Source of the DNA: Novosphingobium subterraneum
GTDB lineage: Bacteria > Pseudomonadota > Alphaproteobacteria > Sphingomonadales > Sphingomonadaceae
Direction: 5' to 3'
Assembly: GCF_000807925.1 (NCBI RefSeq)
Contig: NZ_JRVC01000034.1
Span: 17,249 to 81,248, forward strand
DNA: 64,000 nucleotides
The position numbers and the translations under genes were made by a program. Shown in pieces: positions 1 through 8,880 of this stretch (position 1 is the stretch's first letter; the number at the start of each line of letters is the position of its first letter). The notes beneath the pieces are model-generated. The model was not told the DNA's origin. It did no database searches and was given only the letters and a program-made list of their open reading frames with translations.

Positions 1-392
1 ATGCGAACATGCTTCGGCCGCTCGTGAAGAGCGAGCTTTCTGCGCAATCATTGAGGCTCTTTTACAAGGCTCGATACAGGTCTCGGCTGGACGAAGCAAA
101 CCGGCATCAGGGGCTGCACAAGCACGATTTCGATAAAAGTGCGATCGGCGTCGTACCCTGTGAGCACCCGAAGCAAAGACATGGGACGGGGAGGGCACCA
201 AAAGTGATCCGGGATGGCTTGGCGCACTGCTGGCAGGCTTGGCTGCGGCCCGCGTAAAACTCATCTTCAGCCTGTCTGAGCGAGCCGACGGCTTTGCAGA
301 ATGACATGAGCTATCATTGTCATCAAGACCTGGGCTCGGCCAATCCTTGGCATCTGTCGCAGGCATTCCGGCCTGATCTGACCGCCTTGGTG
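1..392. other. Left edge, no gene recognised
   Basis: Only short overlapping open frames with no recognisable motif lie here, and none has a convincing ribosome binding site. It is the region downstream of the minus-strand rmlB gene. I see no strong terminator hairpin. Confidence 0.4.
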
Positions 393-1448
393 CTAAGCTG
401 CCACCAATGGCCGCCACCAAGCCTCGTTCTCGAGATACCAACGGACCGTCTTGCGCAGGCCGCTTTCGAAATCGTGCTGCGGTACGTAACCGATCTCGGA
501 TCGCGCCTTGGTCTCGTCGATGGCGTAGCGCCGGTCGTGGCCCTTGCGGTCTTCGACGAATGTCTTCAATTCACTGGTCTCCCGCCCCTTTGCCGCCGGA
601 GCGTCCGGATAACGTTCTGCCAGGCCTTCGATCTCGGCGAAGGCAAGATCGACTTCCGCGCAGATCCGGTCGATAACCGCCATGTTGGGCAATTCCTCGC
701 CACCCCCGATATTGTAGACTTCGCCAGCCTTGCCGTTCAGCAGTGTTGCCTCGATACCGCGACAGTGATCCTCGACGTAGAGCCAGTCGCGGACATTCAT
801 ACCGTCGCCATAGATCGGCAGCGGGCGTCCTGACAGAGCATTGAGTAAGAACAGGGGAATAAGCTTTTCGGGATAGTGATAGGGACCGTAATTGTTCGAG
901 CAGTTGGTCGTGGTAACATCAAGGCCATAGGTATGATGATAGGCCCGAACGAGGTGGTCCGAGGCCGCCTTGGATGCCGAGTAGGGCGAGTTCGGCTGAA
1001 ACTGCGTGGTCTCACGGAACGCCGGATCATCGGGCCCAAGCGATCCGTAAACCTCGTCTGTCGAAATATGATGAAAACGATGCGCGCGTCCACTGCCGCT
1101 ATCGAGCCAGACCTGTCGCGCGGCCTTGAGCAGGCTGTTTGTGCCAAGGATGTTCGTGTCGATGAACGCGTCGGGTCCGCTTATCGATCGGTCTACATGG
1201 CTTTCGGCAGCAAAGTGAATGAGCGTTGCGATATTGCGTTCGCGCAGCAGCTTTTGGACCAGATCGGTATCGCGTATGTTGCCTACGACCAGTTCGGCCT
1301 GTTCGACGTCAGCAATGGTCGACCGATTTCCGGCGTAGGTAAGGCAATCCAGGACGATGATCGCATCGTCAGGGTGCATCTTGCTCCAATAATGGACGAA
1401 ATTGCCGCCGATAAATCCGGCACCTCCGGTGACAAGCAGGTTAGGCAA
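393..1448 (-). CDS. rmlB: dTDP-glucose 4,6-dehydratase RmlB
   Basis: Second step of dTDP-L-rhamnose synthesis: NAD-dependent conversion of dTDP-glucose to dTDP-4-keto-6-deoxyglucose in the cytoplasm. The protein has the Rossmann motif TGGAGFIG at residues 7-14, the STDEVYG segment with the catalytic Asp-Glu pair near residues 131-132, and YSASK with Tyr156 and Lys160, all diagnostic of extended SDR dehydratases. I chose a TTG start at 1448 because an AGGAAAGA ribosome binding site lies just upstream and it gives 351 residues, the usual family length. A longer frame to 1589 would add an unrelated N-terminus. The start overlaps the end of rmlD by 8 bases, so translation is probably coupled. It is the last gene of the rmlACDB operon. 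Confidence 0.95.
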   Translation of the reverse strand: MPNLLVTGGAGFIGGNFVHYWSKMHPDDAIIVLDCLTYAGNRSTIADVEQAELVVGNIRDTDLVQKLLRERNIATLIHFAAESHVDRSISGPDAFIDTNILGTNSLLKAARQVWLDSGSGRAHRFHHISTDEVYGSLGPDDPAFRETTQFQPNSPYSASKAASDHLVRAYHHTYGLDVTTTNCSNNYGPYHYPEKLIPLFLLNALSGRPLPIYGDGMNVRDWLYVEDHCRGIEATLLNGKAGEVYNIGGGEELPNMAVIDRICAEVDLAFAEIEGLAERYPDAPAAKGRETSELKTFVEDRKGHDRRYAIDETKARSEIGYVPQHDFESGLRKTVRWYLENEAWWRPLVAA

Positions 1449-2298
1449 GGGATCTTTCCTCTTTGAGCATGGTCCGCAGGTTCCTGCGCCAATGTACCCA
1501 TTCATCACCAAGTACGGCCCTGGTAGAACTGACATCGAGGACCGAGAATGACGGGCGTCGTGCAGGCGTTGGGAAATCGGCTGTAGCAATCGGCACGATT
1601 TTCGGAATGCGCTTCAGCATGCCCAGAGCTTGTGCCTCTTCGGCGATGGCGATTGCGAAGTCATACCAGCTGGCAACACCTGCATCGCGATGATGAAAAA
1701 TGCCCGGTTGGTTGTGCAGTGCCAAGCCCCAAAGCGTCCGCGCAAGTCCGGTGGCCCAGGTCGGCGATCCGATTTGGTCGGCCACAACGCGCAGTTCGTC
1801 GCGTTCGCGCATCAGTCGAAGCATGGTCCGTACGAAATTGGCGCCACCCGCAGCGTAGACCCAGCTTGTTCGCACGATGATTGCATCCGAGCCTGCGCCA
1901 TCCTCGCCGGCGGCCTTGCTGGCGCCGTAAACCGAAAGCGGGTTTCGCACATCACTCGGGCGATAGCCATGACCACCGGTTCCGTCGAACACGAAATCGG
2001 TCGAGACCTGCACGAGCCGTCCACCTGTGCGTGCGAGAACCTCAGAAAAGACCCGTGGGGCCTTGGCATTGATGACATGCGCCAAGACCTGTTCAGTTTC
2101 GGCCTTGTCGACAGCTGTGTAAGCAGCTGCATTGATCACGACATCGGGCCGTTCGGTCCCAACAATGCGGACGATTGCATCGGCATCGCCAAGATTGAGT
2201 CCTGCGCGACGATATCCGATGCAAGTCCATCCTTCCGGAGCAGTTTCCAAAAGGGCCTTCCCGACCTGGCCGTCGATGCCGGTTACGAGGGCTTTCAT
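1441..2298 (-). CDS. rmlD: dTDP-4-dehydrorhamnose reductase RmlD
   Basis: Last step of dTDP-L-rhamnose synthesis: NAD(P)H-dependent reduction of dTDP-4-keto-L-rhamnose. The 285-residue protein starts MKALVTGIDGQVG, the nucleotide-binding GxxGxxG motif, and carries YGASK with Tyr124 and Lys128 as the SDR catalytic pair. Length fits the family. The ATG overlaps the rmlC stop by four bases (ATGA), showing translational coupling, and the gene itself overlaps rmlB. Together with rmlA, rmlC and rmlB it forms a complete rhamnose pathway, implying rhamnose in the polysaccharide made by this region. Confidence 0.95.
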   Translation of the reverse strand: MKALVTGIDGQVGKALLETAPEGWTCIGYRRAGLNLGDADAIVRIVGTERPDVVINAAAYTAVDKAETEQVLAHVINAKAPRVFSEVLARTGGRLVQVSTDFVFDGTGGHGYRPSDVRNPLSVYGASKAAGEDGAGSDAIIVRTSWVYAAGGANFVRTMLRLMRERDELRVVADQIGSPTWATGLARTLWGLALHNQPGIFHHRDAGVASWYDFAIAIAEEAQALGMLKRIPKIVPIATADFPTPARRPSFSVLDVSSTRAVLGDEWVHWRRNLRTMLKEERSLA

Positions 2299-2840
2299 GG
2301 AAAGGGCGTCACCTGATCGAGCGAGAGGCCAACGGCATCCTTGGCCGAAAGCTTCGGCGTAATTCCGTCAAGTGGCCATTCGATTCCCACCGCACGGTCG
2401 TCCCAGGCGAGGCAGCTCTCGAACTGCGGCGCGTAATGCGCGGTGCACTTGTAGAGGAAATCCGTGTCATCCTCGAGTGTCAGAAAGCCGTGGGCAAAGC
2501 CTTCTGGCACCCAGAACATGCGTTTGTTCTCTGCTGAGAGAACGACTCCTGTCCATTTCCCGAAATCTCGCGACGAGCGGCGCAGGTCGACCGCGACGTC
2601 GTAGACAGCGCCGCGTGCCACGCGCACCAGCTTGCCTTGCGGGTGGGGATTCTGGAAATGCATGCCGCGCAAAACGCCCTTCTGCGACCGGCTATGATTG
2701 TCTTGCACGAATGTCAGATCAAGTCCCGCCGCAGTGAATGCGGCGCTGTTCCAGCTCTCAAAAAAGAAGCCGCGTTCGTCGCCAAAAACCTTGGGTTCGA
2801 TGATAAGTGGACCTTGGATGTCACATTCGATAATTTTCAC
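2295..2840 (-). CDS. rmlC: dTDP-4-dehydrorhamnose 3,5-epimerase RmlC
   Basis: Third step of dTDP-L-rhamnose synthesis, a double epimerisation at C3 and C5. The 181-residue protein begins MKIIECDIQGPLIIEP and has the family segments DERGFFFESWN, QDNHSRSQKGVLRGMHFQ with the catalytic His, and FWVPEGFAHGFLTLED, which line the cupin-fold active site. The start is unambiguous. It overlaps rmlD downstream by four bases, and rmlA stops within its first codons, so all four genes are read as one transcript. Confidence 0.95.
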   Translation of the reverse strand: MKIIECDIQGPLIIEPKVFGDERGFFFESWNSAAFTAAGLDLTFVQDNHSRSQKGVLRGMHFQNPHPQGKLVRVARGAVYDVAVDLRRSSRDFGKWTGVVLSAENKRMFWVPEGFAHGFLTLEDDTDFLYKCTAHYAPQFESCLAWDDRAVGIEWPLDGITPKLSAKDAVGLSLDQVTPFP

Positions 2841-3757
2841 AGCGAACCTTTTTGCGTCAGAAGTTGCAATAGATATTCGCCATATCCCGATTTGCGCAAC
2901 GGTTCGGCAATTGCTTCAAGTTCGGCATCACTGATGAACCCCTGTCGCCACGCGATTTCCTCGGGGCAGCAGATTTTCAGGCCCTGCCGTTCCTCGGTGA
3001 TGCGGACATAAGTTGCTGCATCCAGCAATGATCCGTGTGTGCCGGTGTCCAGCCAAGCGTAACCCCGCCCCATGATCTCGACCGAAAGCGCACCCTCGTT
3101 CATGTAGAGCCGGTTGAGGTCGGTAATCTCCAGTTCGCCACGCTGCGAAGGTTTGAGCTCGCGTGCACGATCCACCACCGTCTCGTCATAAAAGTAAAGA
3201 CCAGTCACAGCATAGTTGGATTGTGGCTGTGCCGGCTTCTCTTCGATCGAACGTGCGCGGCCAGCCTCGTCGAAGGCTACAACACCATAGGCTTCGGGAT
3301 TGTTGACGCGATATGCGAACACGCTCGCTCCGGTCTCGCGCCGATTGGCATTCTGCAGCAGCTGCGGCAGGCCATGACCGTAGAAGATGTTGTCCCCCAG
3401 CACCAGCGCGCTGGGCGCGCCGCCGACAAATTCCGCGCCGATATGGAAGGCCTGTGCAAGGCCGTCAGGTTTCGGCTGGACGGCATAGGACAATGCGATT
3501 CCAAATGCGGATCCGTCACCAAGAACGCGCTGGAACTGAACCGCGTCCTCGGGAGTGGTGATAATCAGGATGTCGCGAATACCCGCCAGCATCAACGTGC
3601 TGAGTGGATAATAGATCATCGGCTTATCGAACACCGGCATGAGCTGCTTGGATACCCCGCGCGTCAACGGATAGAGGCGGGTTCCAGAACCACCAGCAAG
3701 GATGATGCCCTTGCGAGAGCTTTTACAGGATTTCGTCACGTTTCGAAGACGCTCCAT
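2837..3757 (-). CDS. rmlA: Glucose-1-phosphate thymidylyltransferase RmlA
   Basis: First step of dTDP-rhamnose synthesis: glucose 1-phosphate plus dTTP gives dTDP-glucose. The nucleotidyltransferase signature KGIILAGGSGTRLYPLT and the FDKPMIYYPLS substrate segment are intact, followed by the VLGDNIFYG metal and sugar-binding motif. Two starts are possible: ATG at 3757, used here, and GTG at 3739. Both are slightly longer than the roughly 290-residue norm. An open frame extends to 3811 but its N-terminus looks non-coding. First gene of the rml operon, so the promoter should lie just upstream. Confidence 0.93.
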   Translation of the reverse strand: MERLRNVTKSCKSSRKGIILAGGSGTRLYPLTRGVSKQLMPVFDKPMIYYPLSTLMLAGIRDILIITTPEDAVQFQRVLGDGSAFGIALSYAVQPKPDGLAQAFHIGAEFVGGAPSALVLGDNIFYGHGLPQLLQNANRRETGASVFAYRVNNPEAYGVVAFDEAGRARSIEEKPAQPQSNYAVTGLYFYDETVVDRARELKPSQRGELEITDLNRLYMNEGALSVEIMGRGYAWLDTGTHGSLLDAATYVRITEERQGLKICCPEEIAWRQGFISDAELEAIAEPLRKSGYGEYLLQLLTQKGSL

Positions 3758-4721
3758 TCTGCACCGCGGTAGCAGCGCACGCTCTTCCGCAGAGCAACAG
3801 TCAAAGGGCAAAAACTGGCTTGAAAGTCAAGGAGCATCCCTTGCAGCAAGTTCAATGTCTTGGCCCTGCTTCAAGAACCGGCGTTTCATCTGGTTCCCGC
3901 AACCAGACCTATATCATATCCAATACCCGGGGGCGGTGCTGCGGCCCCTGATATGGGCTTGCAGTATTCCCCCTGACTGCGCGGCGCGCCATCGCGCAGG
4001 TTGAAGGTCCGGCATTGGGCGCGGGGACGAAGCGAAGCTTCGGCAAGACTTCTTTTTCCCCCGTAGAAAAGCCATGGCACAGCTGCCACGTGCCGAGGAT
4101 TATCCCGATCACATAAGCGTACAATCAGTCCTTGTCTCATTTACGGAATGTGATCCGAGTTTCGGCATCTTCGCACGCTCATTTGGCACCTACGCCGCCT
4201 TGTACCCCGGTCATTCCGTCGAAAGGCAGGAAGATGTAAGCGCAAACGCCAGGGGAAAGTTTGTTGATCCTTTAATGCGTTAGTTCACAAAGTGCATCTA
4301 ATCTGTGCGGATAGGGTGGCGCGCGAGTTCGCCCGCGCTATCGGCGACCGGACGCTCAATCTTGTGAGGTCTTCCGGGTTCGTCGGACGGAGGGCTCGGC
4401 GGCGTGGGCAAGGGTTCGGAGGAATCGCACCACATTAGCCAGTCGAGCCTTCGCAGAAGTCGAATGGCACTCTGCAGTGTTACGCGGTGCCCAAGGACGG
4501 CAATGGCGGCTGTCGCGCGTTGCTCGGCTTGACCTATGCCTGCTTTTGGGTGGCAGGCTTGGGGATAAGCGGATTGACTGAAGAAAAATGTTGTATTGCA
4601 AGGGCCTGCTATCAATCGAGCTTGGAAAGCGCGGTCGAGGGAGATGGTTCGAGCAGTACCGTTCGGTCATCAGCAGCATCCTTCGGCAGCAATGTTTCGG
4701 CGCTCTGCGGCGCGACGTGGC
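3758..4721. other. Non-coding region upstream of rmlA
   Basis: Roughly 960 bases without a recognisable gene. It should contain the promoter of the rml operon reading left. Several short frames occur on both strands but none has family motifs or a good ribosome binding site. It ends in the decayed IS5 transposase, so part of it may be transposon-derived sequence that is no longer recognisable. Confidence 0.4.
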
Positions 4722-5205
4722 ACCCCAGGATGGCGTTGGGGCGCCATCAATCGTGGCTTCAGGCGCTGGCGCGAAGCCGGGGTCTGACAGACAATGAGAG
4801 CGCAACATTCAGCGCCCGCGTCGACAGCGGACGGGAAACGGGGAGTCTTTGACCCGCTCCCAGCCGCGTGTGGGTGGGTTCGCCAGTAAGCTCTACTGCC
4901 ATTGGCAGTTGCTCTCGGACTACTGCTCTTATTCCACCTGACGGTCGGCGAGGGGCAGATAGCGACGCCTGCGACGCCCGGATGGCGTGCCCGAGCACGC
5001 ACCTGTCGCGTTGCTCGTCGAGAAGGGCCCTGATACCGACGCGATCCGCATCAATTCTGCCCATGGACCATCAGGGCCGCCATTCCAGGGACGTTCAAGC
5101 CGGGGGAAAATCGGGCATGATTGTGCGCTTTCAGTGCAGTGTATCCATTTCGAGCGCCTGCTCGACCTTCTCAGAAACAGCGACCCGATAGGACACACCG
5201 AACAA
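4722..5205 (+). pseudogene. Decayed IS5-family transposase
   Basis: Fragments in different plus-strand frames line up in order with an IS5-family (IS427/IS1031-like) DDE transposase. Near 4720-4787 one frame reads AINRGFRRWREAGV, matching the usual NRFRRWREAGVW segment. Around 4900-4950 another frame gives a stretch like the LTPGQ region. At about 5011-5205 a third reads LLVEKGPDTDAIR, matching LLADKGYDTDAIR, then a segment like the family's NRIERMFGHLK end. Stops and frameshifts separate them, so it is a dead copy. I could not define its terminal repeats. It sits between ugd and rmlA. Confidence 0.6.
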
Positions 5206-5313
5206 TAGCTCCCGCGGAATGATCCATCTCACCACCCCCAGCTACTGGCTCAGACATGTCCACAGCGGGTAGCCATTGAACCCTTCTCGACACAGGCATA
5301 GCTTTACGTGCTG

Positions 5314-6618
5314 TCAGGGGCGGCCAACACTGGTATAGATGATGCCCGCCTCGCGCGCCTGAGCCGGATCATAGACATTTCGCAAATCGATAAGCACAGG
5401 AGCCTTGGCCCTGTCGTGGATGCGTCCGAAATCAAGTGCACGAAACGCGTCCCACTCGGTTACCAGCACGATCGCGTCTGCCGCTTCGATCGCGTCATAT
5501 ACATTGGTCGCCATAGTTACATCAGGCATGAGACGCGCGGCCGCTTCCATGCCTTCCGGATCATAAGCGACCACGTCTGCGCCTGCATCCAGAAGCGTCT
5601 GAATGATCGCGATCGACGGAGCATCGCGCATGTCATCGGTGTTTGGCTTGAATGTCAGGCCCAGTATTGCGACGCGCTTGTCCCGTGCGCTTCCGCCAAG
5701 TGCTTCGATCACTTTGCGGCCCATTGCCCGCTTGCGCGTTTCATTTACGTTCACCACGGCTTCAACAAGCCGCACAGGACTGCTGAACTCTTCCGCTGTC
5801 TTGAGCAGGGCGAGGGTGTCCTTGGGAAAACACGAACCGCCGTAACCTGGACCTGCGTGTAGAAATTTTGTGCCGATCCGGTTGTCGAGGCCCATTCCGC
5901 GTGCCACGTCCTGCACGTTCGCCCGCACCTTCTCGCACAAGTCGGCCATTTCGTTGATGAAAGTGATCTTCGTCGCGAGAAAGGCATTGGAGGCGTATTT
6001 GATCAGCTCCGCGCTTCGCCTGGACGTAAACAAGATGGGCGCCTTGTTCAGGAACAGGGGCCGATAGACTTCAGTCATCACGTTGCGGGCCCATTCATCC
6101 TCGGCGCCTATGACGATACGATCAGGGCGCTTGAAATCGCCGATAGCCGCTCCTTCGCGCAGGAATTCGGGGTTCGAGACGACTGAGCATGCTACCGGCG
6201 TGCCGCTCGCCGCGAGGATCCGCTCGATCTCATCACCCGTCCCGACGGGTACCGTCGATTTCGTGACGACAACGGTCGGCGACTTGATGTTTGCGGCAAT
6301 TTCGTGCGCTACTGCTTTGACGTAGCTCAGGTCCGCGTGACCGTCGCCGCGACGTGCAGGGGTGCCGACGGCGATAAACACCACCTGCGCGCCTTGGATT
6401 GAAGCGGCCAGAGACGAGGAGAAGGACAACCGTTCCGCTTTGACGTTTGCTGCGACAAGTTCCGCGAGACCCGGCTCGTAGATTGGCATGACGCCTGCGA
6501 GGAGGTTTGCGATCTTAGCCTCGTCCTTGTCGACGCAGACGACGTCGTGCCCAAAGTCGGCAAGACATGTGCCGGACACCAGGCCAACGTATCCTGATCC
6601 AATAATTGCAATCTTCAT
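5314..6618 (-). CDS. ugd: UDP-glucose 6-dehydrogenase
   Basis: Oxidises UDP-glucose to UDP-glucuronate with two NAD+, supplying the substrate of the GelK-like glucuronosyltransferase at 19.6 kb. The 434-residue protein starts MKIAIIGSGYVGLVSG (NAD-binding) and contains GPGYGGSCFPKD with the catalytic cysteine, followed by the central dimerisation and the C-terminal UDP-binding domains (GLTFKPNTDDMRDAPS). I placed the start at 6618, where the protein begins directly with the Rossmann motif and has AGGA seven bases upstream. A frame continues to 6678 without family similarity. Transcribed alone, toward the rml operon. Confidence 0.95.
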   Translation of the reverse strand: MKIAIIGSGYVGLVSGTCLADFGHDVVCVDKDEAKIANLLAGVMPIYEPGLAELVAANVKAERLSFSSSLAASIQGAQVVFIAVGTPARRGDGHADLSYVKAVAHEIAANIKSPTVVVTKSTVPVGTGDEIERILAASGTPVACSVVSNPEFLREGAAIGDFKRPDRIVIGAEDEWARNVMTEVYRPLFLNKAPILFTSRRSAELIKYASNAFLATKITFINEMADLCEKVRANVQDVARGMGLDNRIGTKFLHAGPGYGGSCFPKDTLALLKTAEEFSSPVRLVEAVVNVNETRKRAMGRKVIEALGGSARDKRVAILGLTFKPNTDDMRDAPSIAIIQTLLDAGADVVAYDPEGMEAAARLMPDVTMATNVYDAIEAADAIVLVTEWDAFRALDFGRIHDRAKAPVLIDLRNVYDPAQAREAGIIYTSVGRP

Positions 6619-6929
6619 GGAAGATCCTGATCTGCTAGTGTGCGTCCCAAGCGGTGCACGCGGCATCCGACGCAACATAAGGTGCTTAGATTGAGGGCAA
6701 AAGCAGAACCTGCACAGACCTCACCTCGTTTGTTGGTGGCTCGTCTAGGCCGGCCTGTCAACGCCTAGTGAAGACTTCTCAATGGCACGGCGGGCAATTC
6801 CACGGTCTCAGCTAATTGTGAGCAGCCGTACTGGTAAAGCGCATTGCTAACGGGATTTCCGTCAGCCAAATCGCGCAATCATCCCTTGAACCGCGTGAGC
6901 GAAACGCCAGGAAACTGCGTGTTCACACA
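6619..6929. other. Intergenic region upstream of ugd
   Basis: About 310 bases between the CAP-domain gene and ugd, both on the minus strand. It should hold the ugd promoter. I cannot identify a convincing -35/-10 pair, terminator or RNA gene in it. Confidence 0.35.
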
Positions 6930-7457
6930 TCAAACGGGAGAGGTTCCGATGACGTTGCCTGGTCGGCTGTAGCGACAGACCATGATTTCCTCGCCCCGGC
7001 TTGCTGCACGACCGCAGCCGACTTGCAAAGTGCGGCGCCAAACTACCTGCGTGTAGTGCGCGACGTCCCTTACATTGCCTGTCTCGCTATTGTTCGGGAA
7101 TACACCAGGCTTGTAGTTGCGCTTTTCCGCAATCCATAATGCGACCATGGACTCAGGCCGGAAAGCGCCCGGAGTGCCGCCCCAGATGTTCTCGCCAAGT
7201 GCTGGCTCACCTTGGACATTTGGAGAATGTTCGAAGCGCCCTGTGTCGGCAAGATGCTGTGCCCACTTTTGGGCACCGTCCGCCAGCTCCCTGTTCCAGA
7301 CCAGACTCGGTACGCCAAGGGTCGAACGCTCGCGATTATGCGCTGCCAGCACTTCTTGCGCAAAGTCATCGTTAAACGGCGAACCACCGGCCGCTGCCGG
7401 AAGGATGGCAAGTACGAGAGCGGAGCAGGTACTTGAGAGTTTTTTTATAAAGAACAC
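6930..7457 (-). CDS. Secreted CAP-domain (SCP/PR-1-like) protein
   Basis: An exported protein with a single CAP domain, the cysteine-rich secretory fold whose bacterial members have mostly unknown roles. I chose a GTG start at 7457, since GGAGG lies five bases upstream and the product begins MFFIKKLSSTCSALVLAIL, a clear signal peptide, giving 175 residues. Family motifs follow: VLAAHNRERSTLGVPSL, WAQHLADTGRFEHSP, LGENIWGG with a conserved Glu, and HYTQVVWRRTLQVGCG near the C-terminus. The conserved His and Glu residues of the CAP cavity are present. Its Shine-Dalgarno sits inside a small inverted repeat. The role is probably extracytoplasmic; a link to EPS is only positional. Confidence 0.85.
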   Translation of the reverse strand: MFFIKKLSSTCSALVLAILPAAAGGSPFNDDFAQEVLAAHNRERSTLGVPSLVWNRELADGAQKWAQHLADTGRFEHSPNVQGEPALGENIWGGTPGAFRPESMVALWIAEKRNYKPGVFPNNSETGNVRDVAHYTQVVWRRTLQVGCGRAASRGEEIMVCRYSRPGNVIGTSPV

Positions 7458-7476
7458 AATCGCCTCCAATGGAGGC
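7458..7476 (-). promoter_or_regulatory. Hairpin covering the CAP gene ribosome binding site
   Basis: The perfect 6-bp inverted repeat GCCTCC-AAT-GGAGGC at 7462-7476 contains the only good Shine-Dalgarno (GGAGG) of the CAP gene, five bases before its GTG. In mRNA the stem would hide the ribosome binding site. Whether this regulates translation is inference; a stem this short may melt easily. Confidence 0.35.
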
Positions 7477-7733
7477 ATCGTGGCAAAGGTGGATTGACCA
7501 GCACTTTCGCGACTTGGTTAACTTTCTAGCAATACCTGCGAGGCTGATCGATCATCGCGTAGACCTGGCAGCGCGCCAGCAAGCGCAGGCGCTCGCGATG
7601 AAATTCCGGCGCGCCTTGGGAAATGTCATCTGGCTCGGGAGTGTGCGATCCCGGCGGCGACTCGTAAACCGGCTTAAGGTTTCCTGGCTGGCGTGATTAA
7701 AGCTGGCCAAGGCCATGGAGGTGATGGTCTGCG

Positions 7734-7990
7734 TTGACGGACAGAGGATATCCGATCATCGAGCTTTCTCTGCCAAACAAGCCGCGCAGGATTCCCGGTG
7801 TAGATCATCGTCGGTTTCTGAACGGAATTGCCGCCCGGCTTCGGCCTGCTTCTTTACGGCCGGATGGGCCCCGGCGCCATGGCTCCTCAACGACGTGTTG
7901 CAATCGGTTTGTTCGCTGGCGCCAAGCCGGAGTGCGAAATCGGCTCTGGCTGCTGTTCCCGCGACTTTCGAAGGCAGATTGTGTTGCTGG
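7734..7990 (+). pseudogene. IS5-family transposase, N-terminal remnant
   Basis: One plus-strand frame aligns with the start of IS5-family transposases: LSLPNKPRRIPGVDHRRFLN resembles the usual LPNKPRGVPRVNDRRVLNGI, and STTCCNRFVRWRQAGV (about 7887-7934) matches TTCYNRFVRWRRAGVW. The catalytic region and C-terminus are absent, and the segment between is altered, so this is a truncated dead copy. The flanks (7477-7733 and 7991-8235) hold no recognisable gene. Confidence 0.6.
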
Positions 7991-8235
7991 GCTCGCCTGG
8001 GGCCGCGTCCTCCAGCAAAGTGCGACGGGTAAGAAAGGGGCACGGAGACCGAGACATGGAACCCGTCGCGCTCCAATCGCAAGCAGCGCTGACCGTCTTC
8101 GGATTGGCTCGGTCGTCTACGCAACCTGTTCGAGTGCTGTCCGAGCGCATCAAGCATTTCCGGAGCTTGCCACTGGTCACGAAAAGTGCCCGGAGACCAC
8201 CTCGCCACCGGCATATGCCTTACGCATCTGGTATG

Positions 8236-8880
8236 CTACACGATGTGGACCACATCGCCCACATGGATCACTGCAAACAATCTTTTGGCAAATTCGGAAG
8301 GAATGCCGATGCATCCATGCGTTCCCAAGCCGGCCTGCACGTCGCTTCCATGAATGGAGACGCCGTCGTCCGTCAGCCGAAGGGTAAACGGCATCGGGGC
8401 GGAGTCGTAGGTTGCCGACACGTGATCGCGCATCATGGCGATCACGGGAAAGGAGCCTCGAGGCGTTGGATATTCATCTACGCCATGCAGAATGACAGCC
8501 GTGCCAATCTCCTCGCCGCCCCTGAACACCGATATGATCTGCCGATCGAGATCGACGCGGACCATGACTGCCCCTGAGCCACCGGGCGAGGAATGCAGGA
8601 CATCCTGCCAGCGGTATTCGCCATAGGCCATCGCGGCGGGAACTTCCAACAACGAGGACACCATCGCGGGCCAACCATCCCGAGAGGACAACTGACGCGC
8701 TTGTTGCGGTGTTAAGAAGATTCGTGGTTCATGCAACGACCGGGATATTGCCGTTGGAGGCGTCATGGCGGAACGTGACGCGTCCTGCCATGCGGTATCG
8801 CTCTCATTCCTGCACGCCGCGATCAGCAGGAAAAAGGCCAGAACGATTGATTTCAGAATGCAGCCAGTCAGTCTGAGCAA
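8236..8880 (-). CDS. L,D-transpeptidase (YkuD) lipoprotein
   Basis: Probable L,D-transpeptidase acting on peptidoglycan in the periplasm. The C-terminal half has the YkuD fold with the active-site motif HGSDVQAGLGTHGCIGI, including the catalytic His and Cys. I placed the start at the TTG at 8880, because GGAA lies eight bases upstream and the product opens with a lipoprotein signal ending LLIAAC, giving 214 residues. A frame extends to 8955 but overlaps the PEP-CTERM gene heavily. With the TTG start the genes overlap by 13 bases, suggesting coupling. Members may form 3-3 crosslinks or attach proteins to the wall; which one is not visible here. Confidence 0.82.
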   Translation of the reverse strand: MLRLTGCILKSIVLAFFLLIAACRNESDTAWQDASRSAMTPPTAISRSLHEPRIFLTPQQARQLSSRDGWPAMVSSLLEVPAAMAYGEYRWQDVLHSSPGGSGAVMVRVDLDRQIISVFRGGEEIGTAVILHGVDEYPTPRGSFPVIAMMRDHVSATYDSAPMPFTLRLTDDGVSIHGSDVQAGLGTHGCIGIPSEFAKRLFAVIHVGDVVHIV

